Below, one piece after another: positions 36,883 through 47,839 of a stretch of DNA of 64,000 nucleotides (its first letter is position 1; every line of letters starts with the position of its first letter). The stretch is from Brucella pseudogrignonensis (GTDB lineage: Bacteria; Pseudomonadota; Alphaproteobacteria; Rhizobiales; Rhizobiaceae): NCBI RefSeq assembly GCF_002252525.1, contig NZ_NNRM01000022.1, forward strand, positions 62,001 to 126,000, read 5' to 3'. The notes under the pieces are model-generated. The model had not been told where the DNA came from, did no database searches, and saw only the letters and a list, made by a program, of their open reading frames with translations. Made by a program: the position numbers and the translations under genes.

Positions 36883-38166
36883 ATGCTCGATATCAAATGG
36901 ATTCGCGAAAACCCTGAAGCTCTCGACAAGGCGCTTGCAAAGCGCGGAGCAGGGGCACTCTCGTCCGAACTGATCGCGCTGGACGAGAAGCGTCGTGAGC
37001 ACGTCGGTAAGGTTCAGGCCGCGCAGGAACGCCGCAACGCGGCTTCCAAGGAAATTGGCAAAGCCATGGCCGAGAAGGACGCGGCAACTGCTGAAAAGCT
37101 CAAGGCTGAAGTTGGTGAGCTGAAGACCTTTCTGGCCGAAGCTGAGGAAGCAGAACGCCGTCTGGTCAAGGAACTGAACGACGCGCTTTCGAGCCTGCCA
37201 AATGTGCCAGCAGATGATGTGCCGCTTGGTAAGGACGAGGCAGATAATGTCGAAGTCCGCCGCATTGGCAATCAGCGTAATTTCTCGTTCCAACCAAAAG
37301 AACATTATGAGCTGGGCGAAGCACTTGGCTACATGGATTTCGAGCGCGCGGCAAAGATCGCCGGTGCGCGGTTTACGATTCTCAAAGGCCCGCTCGCCCG
37401 TCTTGAACGTGCGCTTGGCCAGTTCATGCTTGATCTGCACACCACCGAAAACGGCTATACTGAAACCATGCCGCCACTGATGGTGCGCGACGAAGCCGTT
37501 TATGGCACAGGCCAGCTGCCGAAATTTTCGGAAGACCTGTTCCGCACCACGGATGGTCGTTGGTTGATTCCAACGGCGGAAGTACCGTTGACCAATCTGG
37601 TTGCGGACGAGATTGTCGATCTCAAGTCGCTGCCTCAGCGTTATACCGCGCTGACACCTTGCTTCCGTTCGGAAGCGGGTTCTGCAGGCCGAGACACCCG
37701 CGGAATGCTGCGCCAGCATCAATTCATGAAGGTCGAGATGGTTTCTGTCACTGACGCAGACAGCTCGGCTGCTGAACATGAACGCATGACAGCCTGTGCG
37801 GAAGAAGTTCTCAAGCGCCTTGGTCTTCCGTTCCGTACTGTTGTTTTGTGTACGGGTGATATGGGCTTTGGCGCGCAGAAGACTTACGACATCGAAGTAT
37901 GGATGCCTGGACAGAACGCTTATCGCGAAATTTCCAGCTGCTCGGTCTGCGGCGACTTCCAGGGCCGCCGTATGAACGCGCGCTATCGCCCGGAAGGTGA
38001 GAAAGCCACGCGTTTTGTTCATACCCTCAACGGTTCGGGTGTTGCTGTTGGTCGCGCTCTGATTGCTGTGATGGAAAATTATCAGCAGGAAGACGGCAGC
38101 ATTCATATTCCTGAAGTATTGCAGCCATACATGGGCGGCCTCACGCGCATTGAGAAAGCCGCGTGA
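36883..38166 (+). CDS. serS: Seryl-tRNA synthetase
   Basis: A 427-residue class II synthetase. The N-terminal coiled-coil arm ([29 protein letters not shown]) binds the long variable arm of tRNA-Ser. Motif 2 is [24 protein letters not shown] and motif 3 is [19 protein letters not shown], with [10 protein letters not shown] as the TXE loop. ATG 36883 gives the usual [14 protein letters not shown]. Confidence 0.97.
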   Translation: MLDIKWIRENPEALDKALAKRGAGALSSELIALDEKRREHVGKVQAAQERRNAASKEIGKAMAEKDAATAEKLKAEVGELKTFLAEAEEAERRLVKELNDALSSLPNVPADDVPLGKDEADNVEVRRIGNQRNFSFQPKEHYELGEALGYMDFERAAKIAGARFTILKGPLARLERALGQFMLDLHTTENGYTETMPPLMVRDEAVYGTGQLPKFSEDLFRTTDGRWLIPTAEVPLTNLVADEIVDLKSLPQRYTALTPCFRSEAGSAGRDTRGMLRQHQFMKVEMVSVTDADSSAAEHERMTACAEEVLKRLGLPFRTVVLCTGDMGFGAQKTYDIEVWMPGQNAYREISSCSVCGDFQGRRMNARYRPEGEKATRFVHTLNGSGVAVGRALIAVMENYQQEDGSIHIPEVLQPYMGGLTRIEKAA

Positions 38167-38203
38167 ACTAAAACATTAATGATGTGAATGAAGGAGAGAC
38201 GAC

Positions 38204-38971
38204 GTGCGAATTCTGCTGACGAACGATGATGGTATCCACGCTGAAGGCCTCGCAGTTCTGGAGCGTATCGCACGCCAGCTCTCCGATGATGTCTGGGTCG
38301 TCGCTCCTGAAACTGACCAGAGCGGTCTTGCACACTCGTTGACGCTGTCAGAGCCTCTGCGCCTGCGCAAGATTGACGATCGTCATTTTGCACTGCGCGG
38401 CACGCCGACTGATTGCGTTATCATGGGCGTTCGCCATGTTCTGCCAGAAGCGCCGGACCTCATCCTGTCGGGTGTAAATTCGGGTGCCAATATGGCTGAT
38501 GACGTAACCTATTCAGGCACGGTCGCCGGTGCGATGGAAGGCACGCTTCTCGGTGTAAAGGCAATCGCGCTGTCGCAGGAATACGACTACGAAGATGGTC
38601 GCCGTATTCTGCCATGGGAAACAGCGGAGGCTCACGCACCTGGGCTTATCAAGAAGCTGGTTGAAGCTGGTTGGCCAGAAGGCGTCCTGCTCAATCTGAA
38701 TTTCCCGAATTGCGCACCGGATAAAGTCAAAGGCACACGCGTCACTGCACAGGGCAAGCTGAGCCACGATGCACGGCTCGATGAGCGTCGCGACGGTCGT
38801 GGTTTCCCATATTTCTGGCTGCAGTTCGGTCGCACCAAGGCAGAAGTCGCCAGCGATAGCGACATTGCCGCAATCCGCGCTGATTACATCTCGGTGACGC
38901 CGCTGCATCTCGACCTGACAGCTCAGAAGGTTCGCGCTGAATTGAGCAAGACTCTTGGGGTTGAAGCATGA
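38204..38971 (+). CDS. surE: 5'/3'-nucleotidase SurE
   Basis: A 255-residue metal-dependent nucleoside monophosphatase. It begins [15 protein letters not shown] (GTG start after GGAGAGACGAC) with the DD metal site, then [26 protein letters not shown] and [26 protein letters not shown]. It overlaps pcm by four bases (ATGA). Confidence 0.97.
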   Translation: MRILLTNDDGIHAEGLAVLERIARQLSDDVWVVAPETDQSGLAHSLTLSEPLRLRKIDDRHFALRGTPTDCVIMGVRHVLPEAPDLILSGVNSGANMADDVTYSGTVAGAMEGTLLGVKAIALSQEYDYEDGRRILPWETAEAHAPGLIKKLVEAGWPEGVLLNLNFPNCAPDKVKGTRVTAQGKLSHDARLDERRDGRGFPYFWLQFGRTKAEVASDSDIAAIRADYISVTPLHLDLTAQKVRAELSKTLGVEA

Positions 38972-39636
38972 ATCAGGCTGTGTCTGAACGCCCGCAGCTT
39001 TCGGACAGGGAAGGATTTGCATCCTTCGTAATGCGTATGAGAGCGCGTGGCATCAATGATGCCCGCCTCTTTGCGGCAATTGAAGCGACCCCGCGACAGA
39101 GCTTCATGGGCTCTTCATGGGCCCATCTTGCTTTCAGCCAGCGCACCGCACCGCTTGATTGCGGTGAGTATATTGAAGGTATCGACGATCAGGCGCGGGT
39201 TATCTCTGCGCTCAATCTGGAAGCGGGACACCGTGTTCTGGAAATCGGTACAGGTTCGGGCTTTACAGCCGCCGTTATGTCTATGCTTTCTGGCCGCGTG
39301 ACGACGGTTGAACGTTATCGTAAGCTCTGCGACCGAGCCTTGCAGCAATTCGTGACGCTCAAGCGCGAAAATATCATGGTGAAGCACGCGGATGGTCGCC
39401 ACGGAATGCCGGGTGGACCATTTGATCGTATCGTGATCTGGCTGGCCTGTGAGGATATACCGCGCCATTTTGTGGAGCTTCTGGCAACGCATGGTGTTCT
39501 CGTTGCGCCAGTGGGGCCGGGCGATGGTATGCAGATAGTAACGCGCATCGCAAAAGTGGGTAGCCGTTTCGAGCAGGAAAACATTATGCCTGTTCGTTAT
39601 CAGCCGTTTATCGAGGGCATTTCCTCCGTTTTGTGA
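38968..39636 (+). CDS. pcm: Protein-L-isoaspartate O-methyltransferase
   Basis: A 222-residue SAM enzyme that repairs isoaspartyl damage. It shows the [18 protein letters not shown] region, the SAM loop [18 protein letters not shown], and [17 protein letters not shown]. The surE-pcm-nlpD order is the same as in E. coli. Confidence 0.93.
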   Translation: MNQAVSERPQLSDREGFASFVMRMRARGINDARLFAAIEATPRQSFMGSSWAHLAFSQRTAPLDCGEYIEGIDDQARVISALNLEAGHRVLEIGTGSGFTAAVMSMLSGRVTTVERYRKLCDRALQQFVTLKRENIMVKHADGRHGMPGGPFDRIVIWLACEDIPRHFVELLATHGVLVAPVGPGDGMQIVTRIAKVGSRFEQENIMPVRYQPFIEGISSVL

Positions 39637-39830
39637 GGAAGTGGCCCGCGTATTTATCCTTTATAAGCTCAGGGTTTGTGGAGCATTGCGGGCAATGCCG
39701 TGGCACTTTTGTGTGCTTATGGTGTTTAATTGGTGAATATTTTTTCGAAGAAATCTCGATTCTTAACCAGCGAGTAACATTAACGCGTTTTAATGAGTCC
39801 AAGTGAGTTTTAGAGTTGGGCGAGTTGAAC

Positions 39831-41069
39831 ATGCGTTTTCCAATATTGCAGCATACGTCCGAACGTCTTCTGCGGAATGCAGCGATCGTTCTCATTGCCG
39901 GTTTTGGTGCAGGGTGTAGCGCCGATACAATGCGCTTCACGGATGGTCTTTACACAGGCTCCACGTCTAATCAGCGTGTTGTGCAACAACAGCCTGCTGG
40001 CGATGTTTACGCATCTGCGCCAGTGGCGGCGGCTCAGCCGGTTTCGAGTGGGTCCGTACAGCGTAACAGCCTGCCTCCTGTGTCGTCTGCACCGGTCGCG
40101 GCTGCTGCAACGCAGGCACAGAATCAGGTTTATCAGGCACAAAATAATGCCGCCAATCACGTGAATGGCGCCGTTAACAATGCCGGAACTCAGGTCGCCA
40201 GTGCTGCCGGTGCTGCAAATAATGCAGCTGCCAATGCGAAGTCGCAGGTTCTGGGTCAGCTGCCAGCCACCGCAAATGGCGTCCCTCTGCCTGCCGCAAA
40301 TCATACTGTTTCTCCTGCTCCAGTCGCGAACGCTGCTCCACAGCCAGCTGCAGCTGGTGGTGGTTACACGGTTAAGTCAGGTGATTCGCTCTTCTCGATT
40401 GCACAGAAGCACAACGTACCGGTTGAACAGTTGAAGCAGGCAAATGGCCTGACAAACGGAGCAATCCGTGTCGGTCAGAATCTGGCTATCCCATCGGCAG
40501 CAGGCGCGGCAACGCAGGTTGCAGCCGCTGCACCTCAGCCAGTGAAACCTGCAGCTCCTGCACCTGTGCAGACCGCTTCGGTTGCACCTGACGCAGCATC
40601 GAACGTCAAGCCTTACACGCCGCCTCAGGCGAGCAACAAGGTCATTGAAGATGCAGAAAAGGATCAGTCCGCTGCACCATCTTCAACCGGTATCTCGCAG
40701 ATGCGGTGGCCAGTTCGCGGTCGCGTTCTCGCAAGCTTCGGTCAGCGTGACGGCACTTCCGTGAATGATGGCATCGACATTATGGTGCCGGAAGGTACCG
40801 CTGTTAAGGCTGCTGAAAACGGCGTCGTTATTTATGCAGGTGACGGTCTGAAAGAATTCGGCCAGACAGTTCTTATCCGCCACGACAATGGTCTGGTTAC
40901 GGTTTACGGCCACAACAGCCAGATTCTCGTGCAGCGCGGTCAGAAGGTTCGTCGCGGTGAAGATATCGCCAAGTCTGGCATGAGCGGCAACGCAAAGTCG
41001 CCAAAGCTGCACTTTGAAGTGCGCAAGAACTCTTCGCCGGTCAACCCGTCCAAGTATCTGGAATCCTGA
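39831..41069 (+). CDS. nlpD: NlpD-like LysM/LytM lipoprotein
   Basis: A 412-residue protein with a lipobox (GFGAGC, Cys ~29), a long Ala/Gln/Asn-rich linker, a LysM domain (~180-225, YTVKSGDSLFSIAQKHNV) and a C-terminal LytM/M23 domain (~300-410). The zinc site is degraded: the first His is Asn (VNDGIDI) and the final HxH is KLH (SPKLHFEVR), as in E. coli NlpD. It probably activates a cell-wall amidase rather than cutting itself. Position after surE-pcm supports the name. Confidence 0.87.
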   Translation: MRFPILQHTSERLLRNAAIVLIAGFGAGCSADTMRFTDGLYTGSTSNQRVVQQQPAGDVYASAPVAAAQPVSSGSVQRNSLPPVSSAPVAAAATQAQNQVYQAQNNAANHVNGAVNNAGTQVASAAGAANNAAANAKSQVLGQLPATANGVPLPAANHTVSPAPVANAAPQPAAAGGGYTVKSGDSLFSIAQKHNVPVEQLKQANGLTNGAIRVGQNLAIPSAAGAATQVAAAAPQPVKPAAPAPVQTASVAPDAASNVKPYTPPQASNKVIEDAEKDQSAAPSSTGISQMRWPVRGRVLASFGQRDGTSVNDGIDIMVPEGTAVKAAENGVVIYAGDGLKEFGQTVLIRHDNGLVTVYGHNSQILVQRGQKVRRGEDIAKSGMSGNAKSPKLHFEVRKNSSPVNPSKYLES

Positions 41070-41090
41070 TCGGAATTGCATCGCGTAAAT

Positions 41091-41120
41091 AAAAAAGGCG
41101 GGTCTCGGACCCGCCTTTTC
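41091..41120. terminator. Intrinsic terminator after nlpD
   Basis: Stem AAGGCGGGTC/GACCCGCCTT within A- and T-rich flanks. Confidence 0.9.
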
Positions 41121-41130
41121 TTTATGCTTC

Positions 41131-41240
41131 CAGTTACAGTGGTTCCAGTTAAGAATGAATCGTTGGACCGGCTATAACTGCCTGTTTTTACGCATCATCC
41201 GACACACAGCCGCTTCGCAATTTTGCTGGAAATGCTTTAA
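41131..41240. repeat. Repeat module C
   Basis: Arms AGTGGTTCCAGTTA and TTGGACCGGCTATAACT, then the TTTTTACGCATCATCCG ... TTTTGCTGGAAATGCTTTA tail, match copies at 25027-25131 and 63126-63230. The end of the tail overlaps the stop codon of the DUF815 ATPase gene. Confidence 0.75.
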
Positions 41241-42100
41241 ATCGCTTTGCCGATCCGACCAGCGAGATCCTGAATATACTGCCAGGCAACACGGCCTGAG
41301 CGATTGCCACGCGTGGTTGACCAGGTCAGCGCCTCTGCGTGCATCGCCTGCGGATCGTAATCCAGCTTGTAATGCGCGGCATAGCCGTCAACCATCGCCA
41401 GATAGTCATCCTGACTGCATTTATGGAAACCAAGCCACAGACCAAAACGGTCAGACAGCGAAACCTTTTCTTCAATCGCTTCCGATGGATTAACGGCAGT
41501 CGAGCGCTCGTTATCGATCATATCGCGCGGCATTAGATGACGACGATTGGACGTCGCATAGAAAATTACGTTGTCTGGACGGCCTTCAACGCCACCTTCA
41601 AGTGCAGCTTTCAGCGACTTATAGGACGTATCATCGTGATCGAACGAAAGATCATCGCAGAACAGAATGAAGCGATAGTCCGTTTCCTTGATGATATTCA
41701 TCAGGGCAGGCAGGCTGTCGATATCTTCGCGGTGGATTTCAACGAGCTTGAGCGGCAGTTTGTCGGCCTGTTCGGCGTTGACGCTGGCTTGAGCAGCCTT
41801 GACGAGCGATGATTTGCCCATGCCGCGCGCGCCCCAGAGCAGGACATTGTTTGCCGGATAACCTTTGGCAAAACGGCGGGTATTGTCGACAAGCTGGTCA
41901 CGCACCAAATCAACGCCACGAATGAGCGCTATATCGACGCGATTAACACGTTTGACCGGATCAAGTGTCAGTCGCTCCGGTGTCCAGACGAAGCAGTCAG
42001 CGGCTTCAAGATCAGGTATGCCTGGTTGTGGTGGTGCGATGCGCTCCAAAGCAGCAATCAGGCGGTCTAGTTTCTGGCTGAGTATATTTTCGGTGGTCAT
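41237..42100 (-). CDS. DUF815 AAA-type ATPase
   Basis: A 287-residue P-loop ATPase. The Walker A is LLWGARGMGKSSLVKA (~88-103) and the Walker B-like segment is RFILFCDDLSFDHDD. VIFYATSNRRHLMPRDM and LSDRFGLWLGFHKCSQDDYLAMV are the DUF815 signature. No function is established for the family. It is divergent from yajC. Confidence 0.9.
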   Translation of the reverse strand: MTTENILSQKLDRLIAALERIAPPQPGIPDLEAADCFVWTPERLTLDPVKRVNRVDIALIRGVDLVRDQLVDNTRRFAKGYPANNVLLWGARGMGKSSLVKAAQASVNAEQADKLPLKLVEIHREDIDSLPALMNIIKETDYRFILFCDDLSFDHDDTSYKSLKAALEGGVEGRPDNVIFYATSNRRHLMPRDMIDNERSTAVNPSEAIEEKVSLSDRFGLWLGFHKCSQDDYLAMVDGYAAHYKLDYDPQAMHAEALTWSTTRGNRSGRVAWQYIQDLAGRIGKAI

Positions 42101-42259
42101 TCCAAGCCCTCAAATAGTGAGGATCAGGGCTTAACATGCCACAGCAGGCGGGAAAAGTGTGTGACCTTGGCGCAGTAGGGCCTTCGCCGGTTGCAATTGT
42201 CGCGCTAACCATTGTAATGCCGTAAAGAATTTGTCTTCGAGACTTCAGAGGAGTTCCTA

Positions 42260-42601
42260 ATGTTCGTAACACCGGCTTTTGCACAAGCCTCCGGCGGCGC
42301 CGCTGGACCAGACATGCTCATGAGCATCCTGCCTTTCGTCCTGATTTTCGTAATCATGTATTTCCTCATCATCCGCCCTCAGCGTACCCAGATGAAGAAG
42401 CGTCAGGAAATGCTGGCAGCAGTTCGTCGCGGCGACACGGTTGTGACCGGTGGCGGCATCGTCGGTAAGGTCCAGAAGGTCCATGACGACGGCGAACTCG
42501 ATGTGGAAATCGCTGAAGGCGTTAAGATCCGCGTTCTGCGCAGCGCTCTTTCTGAAGTGCGCGTTAAGGGCGAACCAGTCGCCGACAACAAGAACAAGTA
42601 A
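42260..42601 (+). CDS. yajC: Preprotein translocase subunit YajC
   Basis: A 113-residue inner-membrane protein with one helix (LMSILPFVLIFVIMYFLII) followed by RPQRTQMKKRQEMLAAVRRGDTVVTGGGIVGKV, the YajC core. It joins the SecDF complex encoded downstream. Confidence 0.96.
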   Translation: MFVTPAFAQASGGAAGPDMLMSILPFVLIFVIMYFLIIRPQRTQMKKRQEMLAAVRRGDTVVTGGGIVGKVQKVHDDGELDVEIAEGVKIRVLRSALSEVRVKGEPVADNKNK

Positions 42602-42617
42602 TTTTTACCAGACTAAT

Positions 42618-42652
42618 CGAGCCCCGGTAAGGTTTCCATAACCGGGGCTCGA
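42618..42652 (+). terminator. Hairpin between yajC and secDF
   Basis: An 11-12-bp stem CGAGCCCCGGT/ACCGGGGCTCG without a strong T-tract. It may reduce read-through into secDF or stabilise the yajC 3' end. Confidence 0.6.
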
Positions 42653-42768
42653 TCATTATCGTGCATGTGCCTTGTCTTTGGATATGGCGCGTTCACAAAG
42701 CCGGAGGGCAGTTCGCGAATGCACTCCTCCAGCACGATCTACCCAAGCCGAAACGGATTTGCTGCTCG

Positions 42769-45045
42769 ATGCTTTATTTTTCACGTTGGAAATCGGCTCT
42801 GATCTGGTTGGCAATCATTGCCAGCTTCATCATTGCGTCGCCCAATTTTTTCTCGCGTGAAACACTGGCAAATCTGCCCGGATTTTTGCCCACAAAGCAG
42901 GTCGCACTCGGCCTTGATCTTTCGGGTGGTTCTCGACTCGTCCTTCAGGTGCAGAATGCTGCCAGTGGCGATCTTGATCGCACTAAAGACATTATGCGGC
43001 AGCGTCTGGAAGAACTTGGCTACGGCAGCCCTATCGTCGAGGAAGAGGGCCGTAATCGGATTCGCGTTGAAGTCCCGGGCCTTTATGACGCCCAGCTTCT
43101 GAAAGATATTCTCAGTATTCGTGGCAATCTCTCGTTCCGTTCGGTTGATGACAGCATGTCTCCCGACGATGCGATCCGCGGAGAACCACCAGCTGACAGC
43201 GCGGTGGTCTATTCCTATGACGATCCACCAGTCGGCTATCTCGTCAAGAACGAGCCAATTTTTACCGGTGAAGATGTCACCGATGCAAAAGCAACCCTTG
43301 CCGAAGACGATAATGAACCAGTCATTACGCTGACGCTGGACGAGAAGGGGCGCAGCAGTCTCGCTGCTGCGACCGCTCAGGCCGCTGGCAAGAGCTTCGC
43401 AATTGTCATCGATAATCAGGTTGTTTCAGCGCCTGTCGTAGACGGACAGCTAGACACGAATGAGCTTGAAATTTCTGGCGGCTTTGATCTGCAGGCAGCC
43501 AATAACATGGCCGTCGTTCTGCGTTCGGGCGCATTGCCAAAGGCTGTTTCGGTTCTTGAAGAACGTACCATCGCTTCGGCTCTGGGTGACGATTATGCAA
43601 GTGCAGCGGTATCCGCAGCACTTCTGGCGGCGCTGCTAGTCGGCCTCTTCATGATCCTGTCCTATGGCATCCTCGGCGTGATCGCCATGGTGGCGCTTGT
43701 CGTCAACATGATCATTCTGATAGCGATCATATCACTGATTGGAGCATCGATAACGCTTGCCAGCGTTGCGGGTCTGGTGCTGATCATCGGTATGGCCGTT
43801 GATGCCAATATTCTGATTTACGAACGTGTGCGAGAAGATCGCCGCAAAGGCTATTCCGTTGTTCAGGCAATGGAATCTGGCTTCTATCGCGCGCTTTCGA
43901 CCATCGTTGACGCCAACCTCACTACGATGATTGCAGCTCTCGTTCTGTTCCTGCTTGGCTCAGGTCCGGTACATGGCTTTGCGCTCACCGTGACAATCGG
44001 TATCCTTACAACACTATTCACGACGCTGACCTTCACGCGTTTGCTGATCGCCCAGTGGGTGCGCACGGCAAAGCCAAAAGAAATCCCGAAGCGTCGACTG
44101 AAGCTCGTTCCGACCGTTACGCATATTCCGTTCATGCGTCTTCAGTTCGTGACCCTCGGCATTTCCGTTCTGGCTTCAGCAATCGTTGTCGCTCTCTTCG
44201 TCAATATCGGCATCAATTACGGCATCGATTTCCGTGGTGGTTCGATGGTCGAATTGCAGGCGCGCAGCGGTGACGCCAATCTGGCTGACATTGAAGAACG
44301 CATGAGCGAACTCAATATTGAGAGCGCGCGCGTGCTGCCTGTCAAATCCCCACGTTCTGCGCTTGTCCTTATTGGTAGCCAGGAAGTGGGCGACGATGCG
44401 GAACAGACCGTTGCGGTGAAGCTGCGCGGTGAATTCGAGCAGGACTACTCGTTCCAGCGTGTCGAGGTTGTCGGGCCAACCGTTTCGGAGCAGCTGTCAC
44501 AGGCAGGTCTTCTTGCGCTGTTCCTGTCGCTTGCCGGTATCTTCGTCTATGTCTGGATCAGGTTCCGTTGGCAGCTGGCGCTTGGCGCTGTTCTTTCGAC
44601 GCTGCACGACGTCATCATTCTGGCGGGTGTCTTCATTGTCTTCCGTATGGAATTCAATCTTTGGAGTGTTGCGGCGGTTCTGACAATCATCGGTTACTCG
44701 CTGAATGATACCATCGTGATTTATGACCGCGTGCGTGAAAACTTGAAGCGCTATAACAGTGCGCCGCTGCCCGCAATTATTGATGCCTCCATCAATCAGA
44801 CCTTGTCGCGTACATTGCCGACAGCCTTTGTGACTTTCATTGCGCATATTCCGCTCTATATGTTTGGTGGAGCAGATATCCGCATGTTTGCACTGGCATT
44901 GAGCGTGGGCATCATCGTGGCAACCTATTCTTCGATCTTTATCGCAGCACCTTTGCTGGTACAGTTCGGCCTCAAGCCGCGCGCTGCTGATGGTGACGAT
45001 GCAATGGGCGATGATCTTGCACAGTCGCTCAATCTGGATAATTAG
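42769..45045 (+). CDS. secDF: Fused protein translocase SecDF
   Basis: A 758-residue fusion of SecD and SecF, twelve membrane segments in all. The SecD half has [16 protein letters not shown], the P1 domain and [22 protein letters not shown]. The SecF half has [15 protein letters not shown] and [17 protein letters not shown]. The complex uses the proton gradient to complete export. ATG 42769 ([14 protein letters not shown]) places the first helix at the N-terminus; the frame is open to 42661 but the added residues look non-natural. Confidence 0.95.
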   Translation: MLYFSRWKSALIWLAIIASFIIASPNFFSRETLANLPGFLPTKQVALGLDLSGGSRLVLQVQNAASGDLDRTKDIMRQRLEELGYGSPIVEEEGRNRIRVEVPGLYDAQLLKDILSIRGNLSFRSVDDSMSPDDAIRGEPPADSAVVYSYDDPPVGYLVKNEPIFTGEDVTDAKATLAEDDNEPVITLTLDEKGRSSLAAATAQAAGKSFAIVIDNQVVSAPVVDGQLDTNELEISGGFDLQAANNMAVVLRSGALPKAVSVLEERTIASALGDDYASAAVSAALLAALLVGLFMILSYGILGVIAMVALVVNMIILIAIISLIGASITLASVAGLVLIIGMAVDANILIYERVREDRRKGYSVVQAMESGFYRALSTIVDANLTTMIAALVLFLLGSGPVHGFALTVTIGILTTLFTTLTFTRLLIAQWVRTAKPKEIPKRRLKLVPTVTHIPFMRLQFVTLGISVLASAIVVALFVNIGINYGIDFRGGSMVELQARSGDANLADIEERMSELNIESARVLPVKSPRSALVLIGSQEVGDDAEQTVAVKLRGEFEQDYSFQRVEVVGPTVSEQLSQAGLLALFLSLAGIFVYVWIRFRWQLALGAVLSTLHDVIILAGVFIVFRMEFNLWSVAAVLTIIGYSLNDTIVIYDRVRENLKRYNSAPLPAIIDASINQTLSRTLPTAFVTFIAHIPLYMFGGADIRMFALALSVGIIVATYSSIFIAAPLLVQFGLKPRAADGDDAMGDDLAQSLNLDN

Positions 45046-45047
45046 AC

Positions 45048-45437
45048 ATGGCTAAGGGTATAGAAATTCGTGAGGCCCACTTTCCGGGCCGCGCACCAAT
45101 TGATGCATATGGCAATGGCGGTTTCCGCTTCGCCGATATGTCGCATATTGGCTCTATTCTGTGCCTGCCATCCGGCATTCATGGCTGGGAACCGCAGACG
45201 CCGCCAATCCTGTCACGCCGTGATCTGGGCGCCATTCTTGAACAGGCGAGTGACATTGAAATCCTGTTGGTGGGAACGGGAATGGATCTTCGCCGCATTC
45301 CGGAAGATGTGCGCGCTATGCTGCGTGAGCATCGTATTTCCTCTGATCCAATGAGTACGGGCGCTGCGGTGCGCACATATAATGTGCTGCTCGCCGAAGA
45401 TCGTGCAGTAGCAGCGGCGCTGATTGCGGTAGACTGA
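45048..45437 (+). CDS. Mth938-like (DUF498) protein, NDUFAF3 homologue
   Basis: A 129-residue single-domain protein: EIREAHFPGRAPIDAYGNGGFRF, LPSGIHGW, EILLVGTGMDLRRIPEDVRAML and MSTGAAVRTYNVLLAEDRAVAAALI. This is the fold of human NDUFAF3, a complex I assembly factor whose bacterial relatives are known to lie next to secDF. It starts 2 bp after secDF and ends 5 bp before the NDUFAF6-like gene. A role in complex I assembly is inferred. Confidence 0.87.
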   Translation: MAKGIEIREAHFPGRAPIDAYGNGGFRFADMSHIGSILCLPSGIHGWEPQTPPILSRRDLGAILEQASDIEILLVGTGMDLRRIPEDVRAMLREHRISSDPMSTGAAVRTYNVLLAEDRAVAAALIAVD

Positions 45438-45442
45438 TTTCC

Positions 45443-46276
45443 ATGAACCAGAATGAGGCACATTGCCTGGCGCTTCTGCGCGAAGCTGACCGGGATCGTT
45501 ATCTTTCGGTGCTCTATGCGCCGGAAGAAAAACGCGGCGCGCTTGCGGCGCTTTATGCGTTTAATGCAGAAATTGCTCGGATTCGCGATCTGGTACACGA
45601 GCCACTACCCGGTGAAGTCCGTCTTCAATGGTGGCGCGATCTCATCAATGGTGAGGAACGGGGCAGTGCAGATGCCCACCCTGTTGCTGCAGCGCTGATC
45701 GATACGATTACCAAATATGATCTGCCGCGCGTGGCTTTCGACAATTATTGCGATGCCCGCATTTTCGATCTCTATGACGACCCAATGCCAAGCCGGAACG
45801 ATCTGGAAGGCTATTGCGGCGAAACCGCGTCGGCACTTATCCAGCTAGCCGGTTTCATTCTTGATCGTGATGCGGCGCAGGCCCATACCGAGACAGTCGG
45901 CCATGCCGGAGTTGCACAGGCCGTGACTGGCCTCTTGCGCCTTATGCCGATTCATCGTCGTCGCGGGCAGCTTTATGTGCCTGCCGATATGCTGCAGGCG
46001 GTTGGCGTGACGCGCGAAGCCTTCCTCGGCAACGACGACAAATCCGCTCATGAGCGCGTCATCACTGTGATGATGGCTCTCGCGCGTGAACATCTGGCAA
46101 TCTTTGATAAGGCCAAGAAAGATCTGCCCAAAAGCCTCAGCCCTGCATTTCTGCCGCTGGCGCTTGTTCCGGCCTATCTCAGCTCTGTTGAACGGCTTGG
46201 TAGTAAAGCTGCTGATCAGGTGGCTGACCTGTCAGCCATACGCAAACAATGGCTGATGTTTCGCTCTAATTTTTAA
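45443..46276 (+). CDS. Squalene/phytoene synthase-fold protein, NDUFAF6-like
   Basis: A 277-residue protein of the all-alpha isoprenoid synthase fold. The first Asp-rich motif reads AFNAEIARIRDLV, where active synthases have a DxxxD. The second reads LLRLMPIHRRRGQLYVPADML, where they have ILRDVxEDxxRGRVYLP. Both motifs are therefore degraded, and the pattern matches human NDUFAF6, the catalytically silent complex I assembly factor, rather than a carotenoid or hopanoid enzyme. Neighbouring NDUFAF3-like gene supports this. Confidence 0.85.
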   Translation: MNQNEAHCLALLREADRDRYLSVLYAPEEKRGALAALYAFNAEIARIRDLVHEPLPGEVRLQWWRDLINGEERGSADAHPVAAALIDTITKYDLPRVAFDNYCDARIFDLYDDPMPSRNDLEGYCGETASALIQLAGFILDRDAAQAHTETVGHAGVAQAVTGLLRLMPIHRRRGQLYVPADMLQAVGVTREAFLGNDDKSAHERVITVMMALAREHLAIFDKAKKDLPKSLSPAFLPLALVPAYLSSVERLGSKAADQVADLSAIRKQWLMFRSNF

Positions 46277-46280
46277 AACA

Positions 46281-46323
46281 GATAAGGCGGTTTTCCTGAA
46301 TAAGAAAACCGCCTTATCTTTTT
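46281..46323. terminator. Bidirectional terminator between the NDUFAF6-like gene and trmFO
   Basis: Stem GATAAGGCGGTTTTC/GAAAACCGCCTTATC, 15 bp, followed by TTTTT and preceded by A-rich sequence. Confidence 0.92.
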
Positions 46324-46352
46324 GAATTAAAACTGTAAATTTCTTTCGAAAC

Positions 46353-47759
46353 TTACGCGTTGTTGCCGAGCCATTCCTGGAAATCGGCGAGTGCGCGTGC
46401 AGATAGCGCACGCTTTTTTGCAAGCGTCTTTTCCTTGCCGCGCAGCCGCTTGCCTTCTGGTTTAGGCACGTCGATTGGTGGGAACAGACCAAAATTCACG
46501 TTCATTGGCTGGAATGAGCGTTTACCCGGTTCATCGTCGTCAGCAACAATGTGGCCGCCAGTGATATGGCCGAGCAGCGCACCAAAAGCTGTGGTCTGCG
46601 GCGGTGCCACCGGTGTCTTGCCAAGCTTTTCAGCAGCGGTGAAACGTCCGGCCAGCAGTCCGATTGCCGATGATTCGACGTAACCTTCACAGCCGGTAAT
46701 CTGGCCAGCGAAGCGCAGGTTTTCGCGAGACTTCAACCGCAGCACATTATCGAGCAGCACTGGCGAATTGAGATAGGTGTTGCGGTGCAGGCCGCCAAGA
46801 CGCGCAAATTCTGCATTCTCAAGGCCGGGGATCATTTTGAAGATGCCGGTCTGCGAGCCGTATTTCAATTTCGTCTGGAAACCGACCATATTGTAGAGTG
46901 TGCCAAGCGCATTATCCTGACGCAACTGCACGACCGCATAGGCCTTGACCGTCGGATTGTGCTCATTGGTGAGGCCCATTGGCTTCATCGGGCCATGGCG
47001 CAAGGTTTCCGGGCCGCGTTCGGCCATCACTTCGATAGGCAGACAGCCATCGAAATAGGGCGTGCCTTCCCATTCCTTGAAATCGGTCGTGTCGCCTTCG
47101 ATGAGGGCAGCAACGAAAGCCTCATACTGCTCCTTGTCCATAGGGCAGTTGATGTAGTCCTTACCGGTGCCGCCCGGCCCAACCTTGTCATAGCGCGACT
47201 GGAACCAGCACACATCCATATTGATCGAATCAAAATGAATGATCGGCGCGATGGCATCAAAGAAAGCGAGCGCATCAGCACCTGTTTGTGCTTGAATCGC
47301 TTCTGCAAGAGTCGGCGCAGTCAGTGGGCCGGTCGCAACAATCGTCGTGCCCCAGTCTTCGGGCGGTAGGCCGGTGACTTCTTCGCGCTCGATTGTAATC
47401 AGCGGGTGCGCTTCTAGTTTTGCAGTCACTGCCTGCGAAAAGCCTTCGCGATCGACCGCGAGTGCGCCACCAGCTGGGACCTGATGTGCGTCGGCACAAG
47501 CCATAATCAGCGAGCCTGCAAGGCGCATTTCGGCATGAAGTACGCCGACGGCATTGGTCTCAGCGTCGTCCGAGCGGAAAGAATTCGAGCAGACCAGCTC
47601 TGCAAGCTGCTCCGTCTTATGCGCGTCTGTGCCGCGAACGGGGCGCATTTCATGCAAAACCACAGGAACGCCAGCCTGCGCAATTTGCCACGCGGCTTCG
47701 GAGCCTGCGAGGCCGCCGCCGACGACATGTACGGGGGAGAGATTGGTATCTTTTGACAT
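46353..47759 (-). CDS. trmFO: Methylenetetrahydrofolate--tRNA-(uracil-5-)-methyltransferase
   Basis: A 468-residue FAD enzyme forming T54 in tRNA from methylene-THF. It shows [75 protein letters not shown] and [14 protein letters not shown] 47759 is preceded by a near-perfect AGGAGGT (47774-47780). Upstream is a hairpin array with loops complementary to that Shine-Dalgarno. Confidence 0.95.
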   Translation of the reverse strand: MSKDTNLSPVHVVGGGLAGSEAAWQIAQAGVPVVLHEMRPVRGTDAHKTEQLAELVCSNSFRSDDAETNAVGVLHAEMRLAGSLIMACADAHQVPAGGALAVDREGFSQAVTAKLEAHPLITIEREEVTGLPPEDWGTTIVATGPLTAPTLAEAIQAQTGADALAFFDAIAPIIHFDSINMDVCWFQSRYDKVGPGGTGKDYINCPMDKEQYEAFVAALIEGDTTDFKEWEGTPYFDGCLPIEVMAERGPETLRHGPMKPMGLTNEHNPTVKAYAVVQLRQDNALGTLYNMVGFQTKLKYGSQTGIFKMIPGLENAEFARLGGLHRNTYLNSPVLLDNVLRLKSRENLRFAGQITGCEGYVESSAIGLLAGRFTAAEKLGKTPVAPPQTTAFGALLGHITGGHIVADDDEPGKRSFQPMNVNFGLFPPIDVPKPEGKRLRGKEKTLAKKRALSARALADFQEWLGNNA

Positions 47760-47839
47760 GGCAAATCCCTTACCTCCTTTGAATGTCGCCTTCAATGGGA
47801 GAAGCGCATCAGAGCAGGGAACCTATACCACAAAAACAA

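Noticed and set aside
36820-38106. 428-codon open frame antisense to serS
   Set aside because: Shadow frame of serS, same reasoning.
45443-46276. Phytoene or squalene synthase for carotenoid/hopanoid production
   Set aside because: Both Asp-rich catalytic motifs are missing and no isoprenoid genes are adjacent; an NDUFAF6-like role fits better.
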